DNA of 64,000 nt. Source: Massilibacillus massiliensis. Lineage in GTDB: Bacteria > Bacillota > Negativicutes > FLKF01. Below are positions 29,409 to 39,756 of this stretch, piece after piece. A program made the translations under genes and the position numbers. Position 1 is the stretch's first letter. Each line of letters begins with the position of its first letter. The notes below the pieces were generated by a model. The model was not told the DNA's origin. It did no database searches and saw only the letters and a list, made by a program, of their open reading frames with translations. The stretch lies in the NCBI RefSeq assembly GCF_900086705.1, contig NZ_LT575483.1, positions 3,743,459 to 3,807,458 of the forward strand, read 5' to 3'.

Positions 29409-32400
29409 ATGGCTAATTATGATTCTTTAAAACTAATAAGAGTGCTTAGTGATAGAGGAGAAACAAATTCAAGAGTAGATTTAATGCAGGAAGAAAATGC
29501 AGAAAATTATTTCGTGAGGAAGACAATATTTGGTATAGATCAACCGCTATATCAAGCTATATTTACAAGAGAAGTTCAAGCTTTATATAAATTGAATAAT
29601 TGTTCCAAGATTGTAAAAATACTCTCACATAAAAATATGAAAGTAAGGACTACAAATGAAAGGGTAGGATGTATATTTTTAGAACGTATTTTTGGTGAAA
29701 CTTTATTTAAAACAAATTTAATAAAGTTATCTTCTAAAGATAAGTTTAATATTCTTAATCAGCTTTTGACTGCTATTGAAGTAGCTCATTCAAATGGAAT
29801 AATTCATAGGGATATCAATCCTAATAATATTATGATAACGGATCAAAAAGAAGTTAAGGTAATCGATTTTGGAATATGTAAGATTAAAGAAATGGTAAGT
29901 TGTTCGACAGTTTATAAAATGGGCACAAATCTATATTCAGCTCCAGAAGTTCATTTACATAGTGAAAATGCTACAGAAAAAAGCGACTTATACTCAATTG
30001 GTGCTGTCGCGTATTATTTATTTACTGGAAATGAGCCTCCACTTGCAAGTGATTTTCAAAATGTGTTAGATAAAACATCTGGAATTGATATCGATTTAAA
30101 GTCTGTTCTTAAAAAAATAGTTTTTGAAAATCCAGAAGAACGGTATAAAGATATTTTTGATTTAAAAAGTGACCTTTCAAATTTATTTAGCAGATTTTTA
30201 GATATAAATCAACAGATTAATATTACAATGGATTCTGAAAAATTTAGTTATTTGAAAAAGCAGAATTTGCTCCCGCAACGTGCTAGATTTACAGACACGG
30301 AGTATATCAGTCAAAATTTTACTGAACTTTATGCATTTAAAAACAATAATGATATATACCAATTTTTAGGGTTAAACTATTTAATGGAATGTATTTATAA
30401 TGCCGATTTAAATGCATTTAATGTATGCGCTTTTAGAAAGCTTGTCCCAATTCAAAGAGAAAGCAAAAAAAATAAATTTGCAGAAATTACAGCGAAAGTT
30501 CAAGTTGTTGATCCGAAATGGATTCATCGTCAAAGTAGAAATAACAACATTGAAGTGAAAAATATTATCGACGACTATTATGATGAATATATGTCGAAGA
30601 ATAATGTTGACTCTGAATATAGATCAAAATATGGTGCATGGAGAGAACTTCTTGATTTAACAAAAAAAAGTATAGAAAAAAACATAATAAGATTTTCGTA
30701 TGAATCGGTTATTTCGAAGGACGGGATATTAACATTTTCATTGAGTAAAAGTGTATTTTTAGGAGACGAACCATTAACTAAAGAACATTTATTTGTATAT
30801 GAAAAACCTTCTAGAGGAAAAAAGAAAGTTAGCCTGCAGGTTATTGGTCATTATGAAGATGATTATTTTGATCGAGATCACGTAGTACTTAAAATACGCT
30901 TTGATAAAAAGCAACCGCGGCTGCCCTATAAAGGTTCCATATGTTTAGATTACAGGAAGGATATGGCAAATGTACAACGGCAAATGGATGCCCTTGATAC
31001 GATTGAAAAAGAAGATTATTCGTGTCCATTTAATCTAAAAAGGATTATTTCTGGTGTGGAAAATCCAGGTGTTAAAATTCTTGAAGATAATTTTAAATTT
31101 TTCAATGATAGATTGGATATGTCTCAGCGGGCTTCTGTAAAGAAAGTCTTAAATTCAGAATCGCTTTCGCTTATTCAAGGACCTCCTGGAACTGGTAAAA
31201 CTAATGTTATTATTGAAATTATTCGACAGATATTACATGAAAATGATAGAAATCCGGAGCTTCCAGAGAAAAAAATATTATTAGTATCACAATCACATCC
31301 TGCTGTTGATAAAATGCTCGATGATTTAATAGAACAATCTAATACACGCCCCAACCTTATAAGAATTGGACGAGATGAAAAATTAAATGAAGATATTCGA
31401 GAAGAGTATGGAATAAACTATGTGAAAGAAAAATGGATAAATAATGTTAGAAAAAAGTGTATAGAAGTTTCTGCTGATATATGCAATAATTTGCAGATTA
31501 GTGAAGAAGAATTCGATGCGTATTATGCGGAATACGAGAAAATGCAGATTGTAGATTTTGAAAGTGAAAAAATTGATAAAGAGATTATTACCAACCTGAA
31601 AAGTAAGACTCAAACAATAACAAAAGAAAAGTTAAGACAAACTTTAGAAATACAGCGACAATGGATGGAACAATTACCTCAATGTGAAGAAGTGGATTTA
31701 TATATTATAAAAACCACAACTATTATTGCTGGAACCTGTACAGGGTTTATATCGAATAGAGTTATAAAAAATGCGGAATTTGATTATCTGATTATTGATG
31801 AAGCTGCTAAAGCCACGTTCCCTGAGCTAGCAGTATCTTTTAATAAAGCAGATAAAATTATTATGGTTGGAGATCACAAACAACTTCCGCCTGTTTTAGA
31901 TACTGATATTATTAATAAAAATAAAGATGTCCTTGACATACAAACTTTATCAATGGGAATGTTTGAAAGGCTGTATGAAATATTTCCGGAAGAAAATAAA
32001 CATAGATTAACCGTACAGTATCGAATGCATCCAATTATTGGTGCTTTAATTAGTAAAATTTTTTATGATAATGATATTCAAAATGGTGTGGAAAGAGAAA
32101 AAAGGTTAACGGGTATTCCTGAATATTCTGATATTGCGATTGAGTGGTTAAGTACATCTACTAGGCCATCGAAAGAAAAATTTGAAAAAAGACAAGGGGT
32201 TGAACCGAGGCAGACTTATCGAAATGATTTAGAAGTAATGATAATAAAAGAAAAATTGGCTTATTTGGACAGATCACTAAATAAAACTGCTAAAGTAGCT
32301 GTAATTACTGCGTATAGTGCACAAAAGTATGCATTAGCTAATATGATCAAGCAGCAAAGGTACCAAAACTTACATATTGAAGTCGATACAGTAGATGCTT

Positions 32401-32642
32401 TTCAAGGGAGCCAAAAAGAAATTATTATTTATTCAACTGTAAGAAGTAGCGAAAATCCATATAAAATTGGTTTTCTTAAATCAGAAGCAAGGCTTAATGT
32501 AGCATTTTCTAGGGCCCAATCGTTGCTCATTATAGTTGGTGATCATAAGTTTCTAAATAATAGTAAAATTTCTCAAAATAAATTTCCGGAAATTATTAAT
32601 TATATTATGGAAAATGACTCATGTAGAATCTCAGAAATTTAG
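29409..32642 (+). CDS. Ser/Thr protein kinase - SF1 (Upf1-like) helicase fusion, Mokosh MkoA-like
   Basis: A 1077-residue defence-type protein. Residues about 1-265 are an eukaryote-like kinase: catalytic loop HRDINPNN, DFG in VIDFGICK, APE in YSAPEV, SDLYSIG; the Gly-rich loop is degenerate, but a VRK lysine is present. A region of about 260 residues without recognised motifs follows. The C-terminal half is a COG1112/Upf1-type SF1 helicase: Walker [47 protein letters not shown] and RLNVAFSRA. Kinase plus this helicase, followed by one partner gene, is the make-up of type I Mokosh antiphage systems. The partner gene begins 11 bases after the stop. Base composition is strikingly AT-rich. Confidence 0.85.
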   Translation: MANYDSLKLIRVLSDRGETNSRVDLMQEENAENYFVRKTIFGIDQPLYQAIFTREVQALYKLNNCSKIVKILSHKNMKVRTTNERVGCIFLERIFGETLFKTNLIKLSSKDKFNILNQLLTAIEVAHSNGIIHRDINPNNIMITDQKEVKVIDFGICKIKEMVSCSTVYKMGTNLYSAPEVHLHSENATEKSDLYSIGAVAYYLFTGNEPPLASDFQNVLDKTSGIDIDLKSVLKKIVFENPEERYKDIFDLKSDLSNLFSRFLDINQQINITMDSEKFSYLKKQNLLPQRARFTDTEYISQNFTELYAFKNNNDIYQFLGLNYLMECIYNADLNAFNVCAFRKLVPIQRESKKNKFAEITAKVQVVDPKWIHRQSRNNNIEVKNIIDDYYDEYMSKNNVDSEYRSKYGAWRELLDLTKKSIEKNIIRFSYESVISKDGILTFSLSKSVFLGDEPLTKEHLFVYEKPSRGKKKVSLQVIGHYEDDYFDRDHVVLKIRFDKKQPRLPYKGSICLDYRKDMANVQRQMDALDTIEKEDYSCPFNLKRIISGVENPGVKILEDNFKFFNDRLDMSQRASVKKVLNSESLSLIQGPPGTGKTNVIIEIIRQILHENDRNPELPEKKILLVSQSHPAVDKMLDDLIEQSNTRPNLIRIGRDEKLNEDIREEYGINYVKEKWINNVRKKCIEVSADICNNLQISEEEFDAYYAEYEKMQIVDFESEKIDKEIITNLKSKTQTITKEKLRQTLEIQRQWMEQLPQCEEVDLYIIKTTTIIAGTCTGFISNRVIKNAEFDYLIIDEAAKATFPELAVSFNKADKIIMVGDHKQLPPVLDTDIINKNKDVLDIQTLSMGMFERLYEIFPEENKHRLTVQYRMHPIIGALISKIFYDNDIQNGVEREKRLTGIPEYSDIAIEWLSTSTRPSKEKFEKRQGVEPRQTYRNDLEVMIIKEKLAYLDRSLNKTAKVAVITAYSAQKYALANMIKQQRYQNLHIEVDTVDAFQGSQKEIIIYSTVRSSENPYKIGFLKSEARLNVAFSRAQSLLIIVGDHKFLNNSKISQNKFPEIINYIMENDSCRISEI

Positions 32643-32653
32643 GGGGTGTGGCT

Positions 32654-34036
32654 GTGGAGAAAATATTAAATACAATTAAGAGTCAAATACCTAAGGAAGT
32701 TAATGGTTTTTTTTGCATCAAAACACAAGAAATTTTAATTCCCCATATGGAAATTGGAATAGAATGTTTAATTCATGATATTTCGGAACTAAACCTATTT
32801 TTTGAAACAATTCTTAAGTTAGTTGAAATAGAAGTGAAAGAAATAAGTTCGATTGCTCGTATTCTTGGTGTTTCTTTTGATACGGTAAAGGAAGCTGTTG
32901 TGGATATGGTTTCAGGAGACTATATTAGTGTATCTGCAAATATTTTAGGAATCACCAAAAAAGGAAAAGAAGTATTAAAATCTAAAAAATTAATCGAAAT
33001 AAAAAGGAAAAATTTAAACAAAGTAATGGTGAATCTGATTACAGGAGAGATTAGTGATGGTAGCAATGTTAAAACAGCAAGTGCTGGAAAATCATCGGTA
33101 TGTTTAGCAGAAGAGATTGCTGTTAATAAATCATTTTTAGATACGAATTATTCTTCTATTAATCAAGTGTATCAAGTACAGCAAGAAAACGACAGCGCGT
33201 ATGGAAGAAAGGGAATTACGAAAGAGCTGTATAAAATAGTAGATATTTCATATCGGAAGTTAGTATATCTTGCAAATGAAGTAGTTCTTTATAAAAGTGA
33301 TGATTCAGTGGAGCTTCAAATTCAATTTACGACAGATGCTAATGATACATACTCAAACTGTTTATATAGGCAACTCAAAGGTGAAATTCATCCATGTTTA
33401 GAAAATTTCTTTGAAAAAAGCCGAGATTTTGTAAAGAAACTATCAGCTTATCCGAGTCAGTTAGATCAAGCACTTAATGATGTGGCGAAAAAGGTAAAGG
33501 CCGAGTTGTATGATAAAGCTAATGTAGCCGACGTTGATCTTAGTTTATTTGGGAATAGACGTTACGCATTGGTTGATAAAGAGTATATTGATTATTTCAC
33601 TCATAGTGATGAATTTAGATTTGATCGTTTGTTTATTTATACTAATAGAATAAATAGCATGTTAAATCCTGAAGTTTTTAGTGAAATAGAAAGAATTTCG
33701 GAAAAGAAAAAAGTAGTCATCTTATATGATAAAAAAGAATTTCATGCAATGGAAACTATAAAACACTTTTTGGGTAAAAAACCAAATAAGAATCTATTCA
33801 TTATTCCAAGTGATAGTGTTGATAAAACTATCATATGCTTTGATCAAGCTTTAATAATAGAGGTAAAAGAAGAAATTGTTTATATGTTTGAAAAGCCGAT
33901 ATGCTATAAAGTTCCTATTGTTGATTTTGATAAAAGTAAATTAAAACCTTGGGTAGAGGAAATTCAAGAAGAGTATGATCTTAAGAAAATATTGCAGCCC
34001 ACAAACAATATAAACAATCATCAAAAAAAGTTCTAG
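32654..34036 (+). CDS. partner of the kinase-helicase; possible divergent PLD-like protein
   Basis: A 460-residue protein of unknown function. The start GTG at 32654 is 7 bases after AGGGGG; GTG 32648 is too close to it. The middle of the first third (ISSIARILGVSFDTVKEAV...GDYISV, about 65-100) looks like a winged helix. The C-terminal third alternates strands and helices (FDRLFIYTNRI, KKVVILYDKKEF, NLFIIPSD) like half of a phospholipase D fold, the fold of MkoB. However, at the place of HxKxxxxD it reads VDKTIICFD, and no HxK occurs anywhere, so classical PLD catalysis is not supported. Tight coupling to the helicase gene argues for one system. Function is inference from position. Confidence 0.55.
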   Translation: MEKILNTIKSQIPKEVNGFFCIKTQEILIPHMEIGIECLIHDISELNLFFETILKLVEIEVKEISSIARILGVSFDTVKEAVVDMVSGDYISVSANILGITKKGKEVLKSKKLIEIKRKNLNKVMVNLITGEISDGSNVKTASAGKSSVCLAEEIAVNKSFLDTNYSSINQVYQVQQENDSAYGRKGITKELYKIVDISYRKLVYLANEVVLYKSDDSVELQIQFTTDANDTYSNCLYRQLKGEIHPCLENFFEKSRDFVKKLSAYPSQLDQALNDVAKKVKAELYDKANVADVDLSLFGNRRYALVDKEYIDYFTHSDEFRFDRLFIYTNRINSMLNPEVFSEIERISEKKKVVILYDKKEFHAMETIKHFLGKKPNKNLFIIPSDSVDKTIICFDQALIIEVKEEIVYMFEKPICYKVPIVDFDKSKLKPWVEEIQEEYDLKKILQPTNNINNHQKKF

Positions 34037-34163
34037 AGATAAAGGTTAGGTATAAGCCATAGCGGATAATCCGTTTAGTGGTGGTAAGGGATTGTGCTAA
34101 TCATTGTTGTTTAGGGCTATTTTTAAAGTAAGAAGAGCAGTAGAAAGTTAGAGGTGTATGTAA

Positions 34164-36188
34164 ATGCAAATTACGAAGCTCAAGGTGTCTAATTTTCGGT
34201 CCTTTGGAGAAGAAGAAACCATTATTCCTTTGAAAGATATGTCTATCCTTATTGGCAATAATAGCGCAGGAAAGACCACAGCTATGCAGGCACTAATAAA
34301 ACTTTTTGGTGTATATGCAAAAGACCGCGAACTCGTGCGTGCCGATTTTCATGTTCCGCCTGGAGTCAATCCGGAAGATCTTACTGAGGCTGCACTTTAT
34401 CTTGAAGCAGTAATAGAATTTGCTGAATTGCAAAATACAGCTGGATCAGGAATGGGATGCATTCCTCAATTATTTCATCAAATGGTTGTTAACGGACAAG
34501 GACAAGCCCCATATGTTAGGATCAGGCTTTCGGCAACTTGGCAGCGAGGCAACACGCCTGACGGTGATATTGATCCTAAACTTGAATTCATTACGGTTGC
34601 TGAAGGTGAGACTATTACTGATGAGAATAGAATACCGGTCAAACCTCATCAGCGCTCGCTAATCCAAGCCTTTTATGTTCCTGCCATGCGTGATCCGCGA
34701 ACTCAGTTAAAACATGACTCAGGCACAATTTTATATCGTTTTTTTAAGGCAGTAAAATGGACTTCTGATCTTACCGATACACTAAAAGCAAAAAGTGAAG
34801 AAGTCAATGGACTCTTTACCAGTCAGCCTGGGGTTCAAACTGTCGAAAATTTAATAAAAGCTCAGTGGAAAGAGTTTCACGATGATATCAAATACTCGGA
34901 TGCAGGGCTTGGTTTCTCGGCAACGGAGTTAGAAAAAGTATTAAAGAGGGTTGAAGTTTACTTTCGGCCTACTCCTGAGGAAAAAAGCTATACAATTGAT
35001 CAATTGGGTGATGGTCTACGTTCCTTGTTTTATATTGCGCTAGTTTCAGCTTTGTTGAAATTAGAAGCTGATTATACAAGTATGACAGCCGAATCAGGGA
35101 TTGAAATTGACTGTACCTCCATACCTGTATTAACGATCATGGCTCTTGAAGAGCCGGAAAACCATTTGGCCCCTCATCTTCTTGGCCGGGTGATTGGCTT
35201 GCTAAAAAATGTTTCCAGCCAGTCTAATGCACAAGTGATCATATCGTCACATACGCCTGCAGTGTTACAACGCGTGGAACCTGAAAATATTCTCTATTTC
35301 CGAATGTTGAATCCGCAAATGCGAACTTGTGTTAAAACCATCACACTCCCTCCAGCTATATCAGAAGCGTTCAAATATATTAAAGAGGCAGTCAAAGCGT
35401 ATCCGGAGTTGTATTTCGCGAAGCTTGTAATTTTAGGCGAAGGAGATAGTGAAGAATTAATTCTGGCAAAGACTCTTGAAGTTATGAACACTCCTATCGA
35501 CCGAAGTTTTATTTCAATAGTACCGTTAGGGGGACGGCATGTTAACCATTTCTGGCGTCTTTTAAGTCAGCTTAACATTCCGCATCTCACAATTCTTGAC
35601 CTGGATAGGGAAAGAGATGGAGGTGGATGGGGCCGGATTAAGTATGCGATAAAGCAACTCAATGAAGTTGGTGTTCCCATAACAGAGTTGACTAATACTG
35701 AATTTGAAGATGGGAGTACAATTGCTTTTACGAATGAAGACTTAGAAGGAATGCATTTATGGCCATTGGACCCAGAACGTTTAGAATTAATGGATAAGTT
35801 TGTAAAATGGTTACGGAAATATGGGGTATTTTTCTCAACGCCCTTGGATATTGATTTTATGATGCTTTCAACATTTCCGACAATCTATCAGAGTGCTACG
35901 GAAGGGACCGGTCCTAGAATTCCTAACAGGACAGAACCGGCATTTTTAGAGAAAATAAACACGGCGATAAAGGCAACTTTGAAGAATGAAAAATGTACTG
36001 GTTATACATACAGTGCGGAAGATAAGGAACTGTTTATTTGGTATAATTACTTGTTCCTTGGTCGTGGGAAGCCAGTAACTCATTTGCTTGCGTTAAAAGA
36101 AATAGAGGACTGGTCGCTAGAATGCAATCTGCCTGAACCTATTACGGCATTAATGAATACTGTCGTCAATAAACTTGGGAGGCGTTAA
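34164..36188 (+). CDS. gajA: Gabija GajA: OLD-family ATPase with TOPRIM nuclease domain
   Basis: A 674-residue OLD-family endonuclease. The N-terminal ABC-type ATPase has LKVSNFRSFGEEE, Walker A GNNSAGKTT (about 31-39), the signature region GDGLRSL, Walker B MALEEPENHL and the SSHTP switch. The TOPRIM domain has LVILGEGDSEE (about 427-437) and LDLDRE (about 477), which supply the metal-binding acids. GajA nicks phage DNA when nucleotide pools drop. GajB follows with a 2-base gap. The length exceeds the best-known GajA (about 580) because of a longer C terminus. ATG follows GAGGTG. Base composition is clearly less AT-rich than in the two genes upstream. Confidence 0.88.
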   Translation: MQITKLKVSNFRSFGEEETIIPLKDMSILIGNNSAGKTTAMQALIKLFGVYAKDRELVRADFHVPPGVNPEDLTEAALYLEAVIEFAELQNTAGSGMGCIPQLFHQMVVNGQGQAPYVRIRLSATWQRGNTPDGDIDPKLEFITVAEGETITDENRIPVKPHQRSLIQAFYVPAMRDPRTQLKHDSGTILYRFFKAVKWTSDLTDTLKAKSEEVNGLFTSQPGVQTVENLIKAQWKEFHDDIKYSDAGLGFSATELEKVLKRVEVYFRPTPEEKSYTIDQLGDGLRSLFYIALVSALLKLEADYTSMTAESGIEIDCTSIPVLTIMALEEPENHLAPHLLGRVIGLLKNVSSQSNAQVIISSHTPAVLQRVEPENILYFRMLNPQMRTCVKTITLPPAISEAFKYIKEAVKAYPELYFAKLVILGEGDSEELILAKTLEVMNTPIDRSFISIVPLGGRHVNHFWRLLSQLNIPHLTILDLDRERDGGGWGRIKYAIKQLNEVGVPITELTNTEFEDGSTIAFTNEDLEGMHLWPLDPERLELMDKFVKWLRKYGVFFSTPLDIDFMMLSTFPTIYQSATEGTGPRIPNRTEPAFLEKINTAIKATLKNEKCTGYTYSAEDKELFIWYNYLFLGRGKPVTHLLALKEIEDWSLECNLPEPITALMNTVVNKLGRR

Positions 36189-36190
36189 AA

Positions 36191-38101
36191 ATGTCAACGC
36201 CAATAAGTCCCGAAAGCTGGATTCCATCCGATGGTATTATTCTTGAGCCGAATGCGGAGGCCGCTGTTCGTAGTAATTTTAATGCGGTAGTGGTTGCTGG
36301 CCCGGGGGCCGGGAAGACGGAACTGCTTGCCCAACGAGCTTGTTTTTTACTTCAGACGAATACCTGCAAACCACCAAAACGAATTCTGGCAATCAGTTTT
36401 AAAAAAGATGCGGCCACTAATTTGGCAGAGCGGGTTGAAAAGCGCTGCGGTAAGGCGCTGGCACAGCGTTTCGATTCCTATACCTTTGACGCTTTTGCAA
36501 AGTCATTACTTGATAAGTTTTTAAATGCACTGCCAATAGACTATAAACCTTCAAGAAATTACGAGATCATTTTTCCAACCAGAGATCAGATGCAAGAAGC
36601 AATTCACGAGCTCGTTTTACCGCCTACTTGGTCTGGTCGTAATATCTATGAAATACAAGCTCAAAGGGTATTAAATAATATTTGCGTTAGAAAGCTGCCG
36701 TTGAATAATAACACTACTTTAGAGCAGTGGGCTATAAGGGAAATATGGCAAAAGTGGCTGCGTAGTCCTGATTCCTCACGGTTAACTTTCCCAATGATCA
36801 GCCGTTTAGCTGAGTATCTGCTAACGCAAAATCCTTTGCTTGTTAAGGCATTGCAAATGACGTATAGCCATGTATTTTTGGACGAATTTCAGGATACTAC
36901 ATACATTCAATATGACTTATTAAAAACTGCCTTCCATAATTCACAGGCGGTTTTTACGGCTGTTGGTGATACCAAACAAAGAATTATGGGGTGGGCGGGA
37001 GCCTTACCTAATGTATTCTCAACGTACTGTAATGACTTTCAAGCTCAAAGGTTAGACTTAATAAAAAATCATCGATCTGCACCTGTGCTAGTGAATATTC
37101 AAGCAGCACTTTTTCAACATCTTGACCCTGAAGCAGTTCCAGCCGTAGCGGCTGAGGGGTGGGAAGCAAATGATGGGATATGTGAAATTTATTTGTTTGA
37201 TAGTCATATACAGGAAGCAGAGGTGCTAGCCAGGCAGATTTATGAATGGATATCTCTTGATCATGTAGACCCAAGAAAAATAGTGATTTTAGCAAAGCAA
37301 CAGGTCGATGTTTATGCAAGAGAAGTAATTAATCAATTAAGTCTTGTCGGTCAAAAATCCCGGGTAGAGTCTGATATGCAAGACTTGTTAGCAGAACCTT
37401 TGATCCAGATCATTTTGCAGTTTTTAAGACTGGTGACCACGGAACGCATGCCCGCAGACTGGCAGGCGACTGTTGATTTATTATTAGAACTTCGTGGTTG
37501 CCAACATGAGGAAAAGACAGGAAAAAGTATAGAGATTGAGATACAGTTGGCTGCTTTTCTTCAGACACTTAGGGATGAACTCGGCAATATTACAATGGAA
37601 ACCTGTTCTTCCGCAGTGATACGGTATATATTAAGTCTGATTGTCAGTTTCATGGGTGAGAGTGCTATTAAGAGCCAATTTCCACAATATAAAAGAGATC
37701 GCTGGTACGAAAACCTACTTAATAAGGCTTCTGTAATTCTCTCTGATGGTTACCGTGTTTCATGTGAATGGGCGCAGACAATAGACAATTTCGTTGGGAA
37801 AAATACTATTCCAATTATGACAATCCATAAAAGCAAAGGTCTTGAATACGATATAGTCGTATTTATTGGCCTGGAAGATGGCGCTTTCTGGAGTTTTCGT
37901 ACGCAAACCCATGAAGATACATGTGCATTTTTTGTTGCTTTATCTAGGGCTAAGAAGAAAGTTTATTTCACGTTTTGTGATCGCAGGCAGACGCGGCGAG
38001 GAAATACTCAACAAGAGCATCAAAGCATTGGAACGCTGTATGATCTGTTAACGAGTGCTGGTGTAGAAGTAGTTGAATATAGAGGGGATAGTCAGGTATG
38101 A
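36191..38101 (+). CDS. gajB: Gabija GajB: UvrD-like helicase
   Basis: A 636-residue SF1A helicase-like protein. Motifs: VAGPGAGKTELLAQRA (Walker A), ISFKKDAATNLAERV, YTFDAFAKSLL, FLDEFQDTT (Walker B), VGDTKQRIMGWAGA, KNHRSAP, MTIHKSKGLEYDIVVFIGLED, and a final FFVALSRAKKKVYF. It partners GajA, whose gene ends 2 bases upstream and contains its ribosome site (GGGAGGCG), so translation is coupled. In known Gabija, GajB senses DNA ends or products of GajA and hydrolyses nucleotides. This copy is longer than the roughly 500-residue reference protein. An alternative is an orphan OLD-UvrD pair, but order, spacing and domains fit Gabija. Confidence 0.87.
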   Translation: MSTPISPESWIPSDGIILEPNAEAAVRSNFNAVVVAGPGAGKTELLAQRACFLLQTNTCKPPKRILAISFKKDAATNLAERVEKRCGKALAQRFDSYTFDAFAKSLLDKFLNALPIDYKPSRNYEIIFPTRDQMQEAIHELVLPPTWSGRNIYEIQAQRVLNNICVRKLPLNNNTTLEQWAIREIWQKWLRSPDSSRLTFPMISRLAEYLLTQNPLLVKALQMTYSHVFLDEFQDTTYIQYDLLKTAFHNSQAVFTAVGDTKQRIMGWAGALPNVFSTYCNDFQAQRLDLIKNHRSAPVLVNIQAALFQHLDPEAVPAVAAEGWEANDGICEIYLFDSHIQEAEVLARQIYEWISLDHVDPRKIVILAKQQVDVYAREVINQLSLVGQKSRVESDMQDLLAEPLIQIILQFLRLVTTERMPADWQATVDLLLELRGCQHEEKTGKSIEIEIQLAAFLQTLRDELGNITMETCSSAVIRYILSLIVSFMGESAIKSQFPQYKRDRWYENLLNKASVILSDGYRVSCEWAQTIDNFVGKNTIPIMTIHKSKGLEYDIVVFIGLEDGAFWSFRTQTHEDTCAFFVALSRAKKKVYFTFCDRRQTRRGNTQQEHQSIGTLYDLLTSAGVEVVEYRGDSQV

Positions 38102-38144
38102 ATGATTCAACCATTTCGTTGCTAAGAGGCTAATATCAAGAAAT

Positions 38145-38213
38145 AAAAGGACGGTTCTAATGATTAGTTTTTGCTTAAACAATTAAGCTGTGAATCACCA
38201 GAATCGTCCTTTT
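38145..38213 (+). terminator. terminator behind the Gabija operon
   Basis: AAAAGGACGGTTCT (38145-38158) pairs with AGAATCGTCCTTTT (38200-38213) with one mismatch. An inner hairpin GCTTAA/TTAAGC lies in the loop. The stem resembles REP-like hairpins of Bacillota. The 38214-38386 remainder shows nothing else. Confidence 0.65.
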
Positions 38214-38386
38214 AGAGTCATGTTGTGCTCAGCTAGCGCCTATTCAGTTTAAAGCAGTGTCAGACTGATTATAATAGATTTTCTAATTTTCTCTTTTGAC
38301 CTCAGTCTTGTATCAATCCACTGAAATCGTCGGTATTAGGGTACAGTTCTTTGGCCCAAAAATCAATTTGAAAAAATATATATGTC

Positions 38387-38986
38387 TTATTTTACACCAT
38401 ATTTTTCGTTTGCCACAATTTCAATTTCTTGCAAGATAGAGATTGCCTCATACCATGTAAACTCTTTTTGAACTTCTTCTCCAAAAGCGATATAAGAGAT
38501 AACATCATACATAATTTTTTCATTCCAAACCTTGTCCCAATGGTCGCAAATATCTTCTCCAAAGTTGCCCAGACATGTATTACAATAATTGTAATTTGAG
38601 TCACATTCTTTTAATTTGGCTTCTGCCTGACTGAACATTTCTCTTACATAGTCGTTTCGATTATCTTCTTGTGTTACTGACCAAGGTGTACAAGTGAAAT
38701 GTAAAAGAATGCTCCTTAGAATAGTACAATTTTCAACTGGGTATTTACCTAGCCACGTAACACCTCGGGATATGCTTTGCTTTATCGTCCATTGGTCGAG
38801 CTGCCCAGCTTCTTCCTGTTGTAGGATAAAACTAGCTTCTAATCGTAGAGGCTCTGCCGTTGGAAAAAACCAGTGATAAATGGCATTGTTGAACAACTTT
38901 CCGATTTTTACGCCTGATTTTCGTGTATATTCGTTAATGAGCATATCAATACCTTTTTCGCTATCAAAAATACGTTTCATATTCAT
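38387..38986 (-). CDS. hypothetical protein
   Basis: A 199-residue soluble protein, not recognised. It is rich in Trp, Glu and Lys and has four cysteines clustered around NYCNTCLGNFGEDIC (about 133-147), a possible metal or disulfide cluster. The C-terminal part is helical (WYEAISILQEIEIVANEKY). The ATG follows GGAAGG on the minus strand, a good ribosome site, so the gene is probably real. It is convergent with gajB across a terminator. It could be part of the defence island or a separate cargo gene; nothing in the sequence decides this. Confidence 0.6.
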   Translation of the reverse strand: MNMKRIFDSEKGIDMLINEYTRKSGVKIGKLFNNAIYHWFFPTAEPLRLEASFILQQEEAGQLDQWTIKQSISRGVTWLGKYPVENCTILRSILLHFTCTPWSVTQEDNRNDYVREMFSQAEAKLKECDSNYNYCNTCLGNFGEDICDHWDKVWNEKIMYDVISYIAFGEEVQKEFTWYEAISILQEIEIVANEKYGVK

Positions 38987-39065
38987 ACCTACCTTCCATG
39001 TTATTATATAATTATATGTATTTAAAAATATTATACCATAAAAATATGGTGATTCAACAATTTAT

Positions 39066-39090
39066 AGACTGAGTGATAGTTCTTTTTGTA
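39066..39090 (+). repeat. REP-like junction motif copy
   Basis: AGACTGAGTGATAGTTCTTT-type sequence, two mismatches from the copy at 48151, located upstream of the hypothetical gene. Confidence 0.45.
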
Positions 39091-39756
39091 TTATTTTGAA
39101 TTATTGGGGCGCTTTACTTTTTTTGTAGAGGTATCACGAAAATAATAAAAAGCAACAAGGTTGTGTTTGTCTCATTCATAGGCTTCACACTTTTTTAGGG
39201 AGAAAATTGATTGCCTGCTGTTTGATAGTAGCACTTGGAAAAATTATAGTGTAGTTGGTCAAAATAAGAATTTCCTCATATGCAAAAAATGTATTACCTA
39301 CGTATTCTCCAATCCAGTTTTCCTCGATAGGGTATCTTTTATATTATCCTAACCAAAAGGGATTATCATGCTGATGATAAATTTAAAAACCCACAACAAA
39401 AAACATGATTCTACAAAAAAATCATGTTTCATCCTATTTTTACTTGCAATCCCTAAAAAGTGTAATATAATTAGAAATAGGTGGAAATTAAAAAAGTCGC
39501 CGTGTCCTAGGAGTGGTGGTACACTCTTAGGCACGAGCAGGTGGATCAGCACCTACACGTAACAGCTAGCTGTCTACGACGACAATTTATTATACCGTGC
39601 TTTTTCTTTGGTGACAAGGGAGATGGTATGTTCGGTATAATACGATTGGAGTTTTGGCAGGAAGCTTAGCGTCTGCATGCAATCATGATATAGCAAAGCG
39701 CATGTGTAGGTTGGATAAACCCTCGCATGCGCTTTTTTGATTTCCCCTGAGACAAA

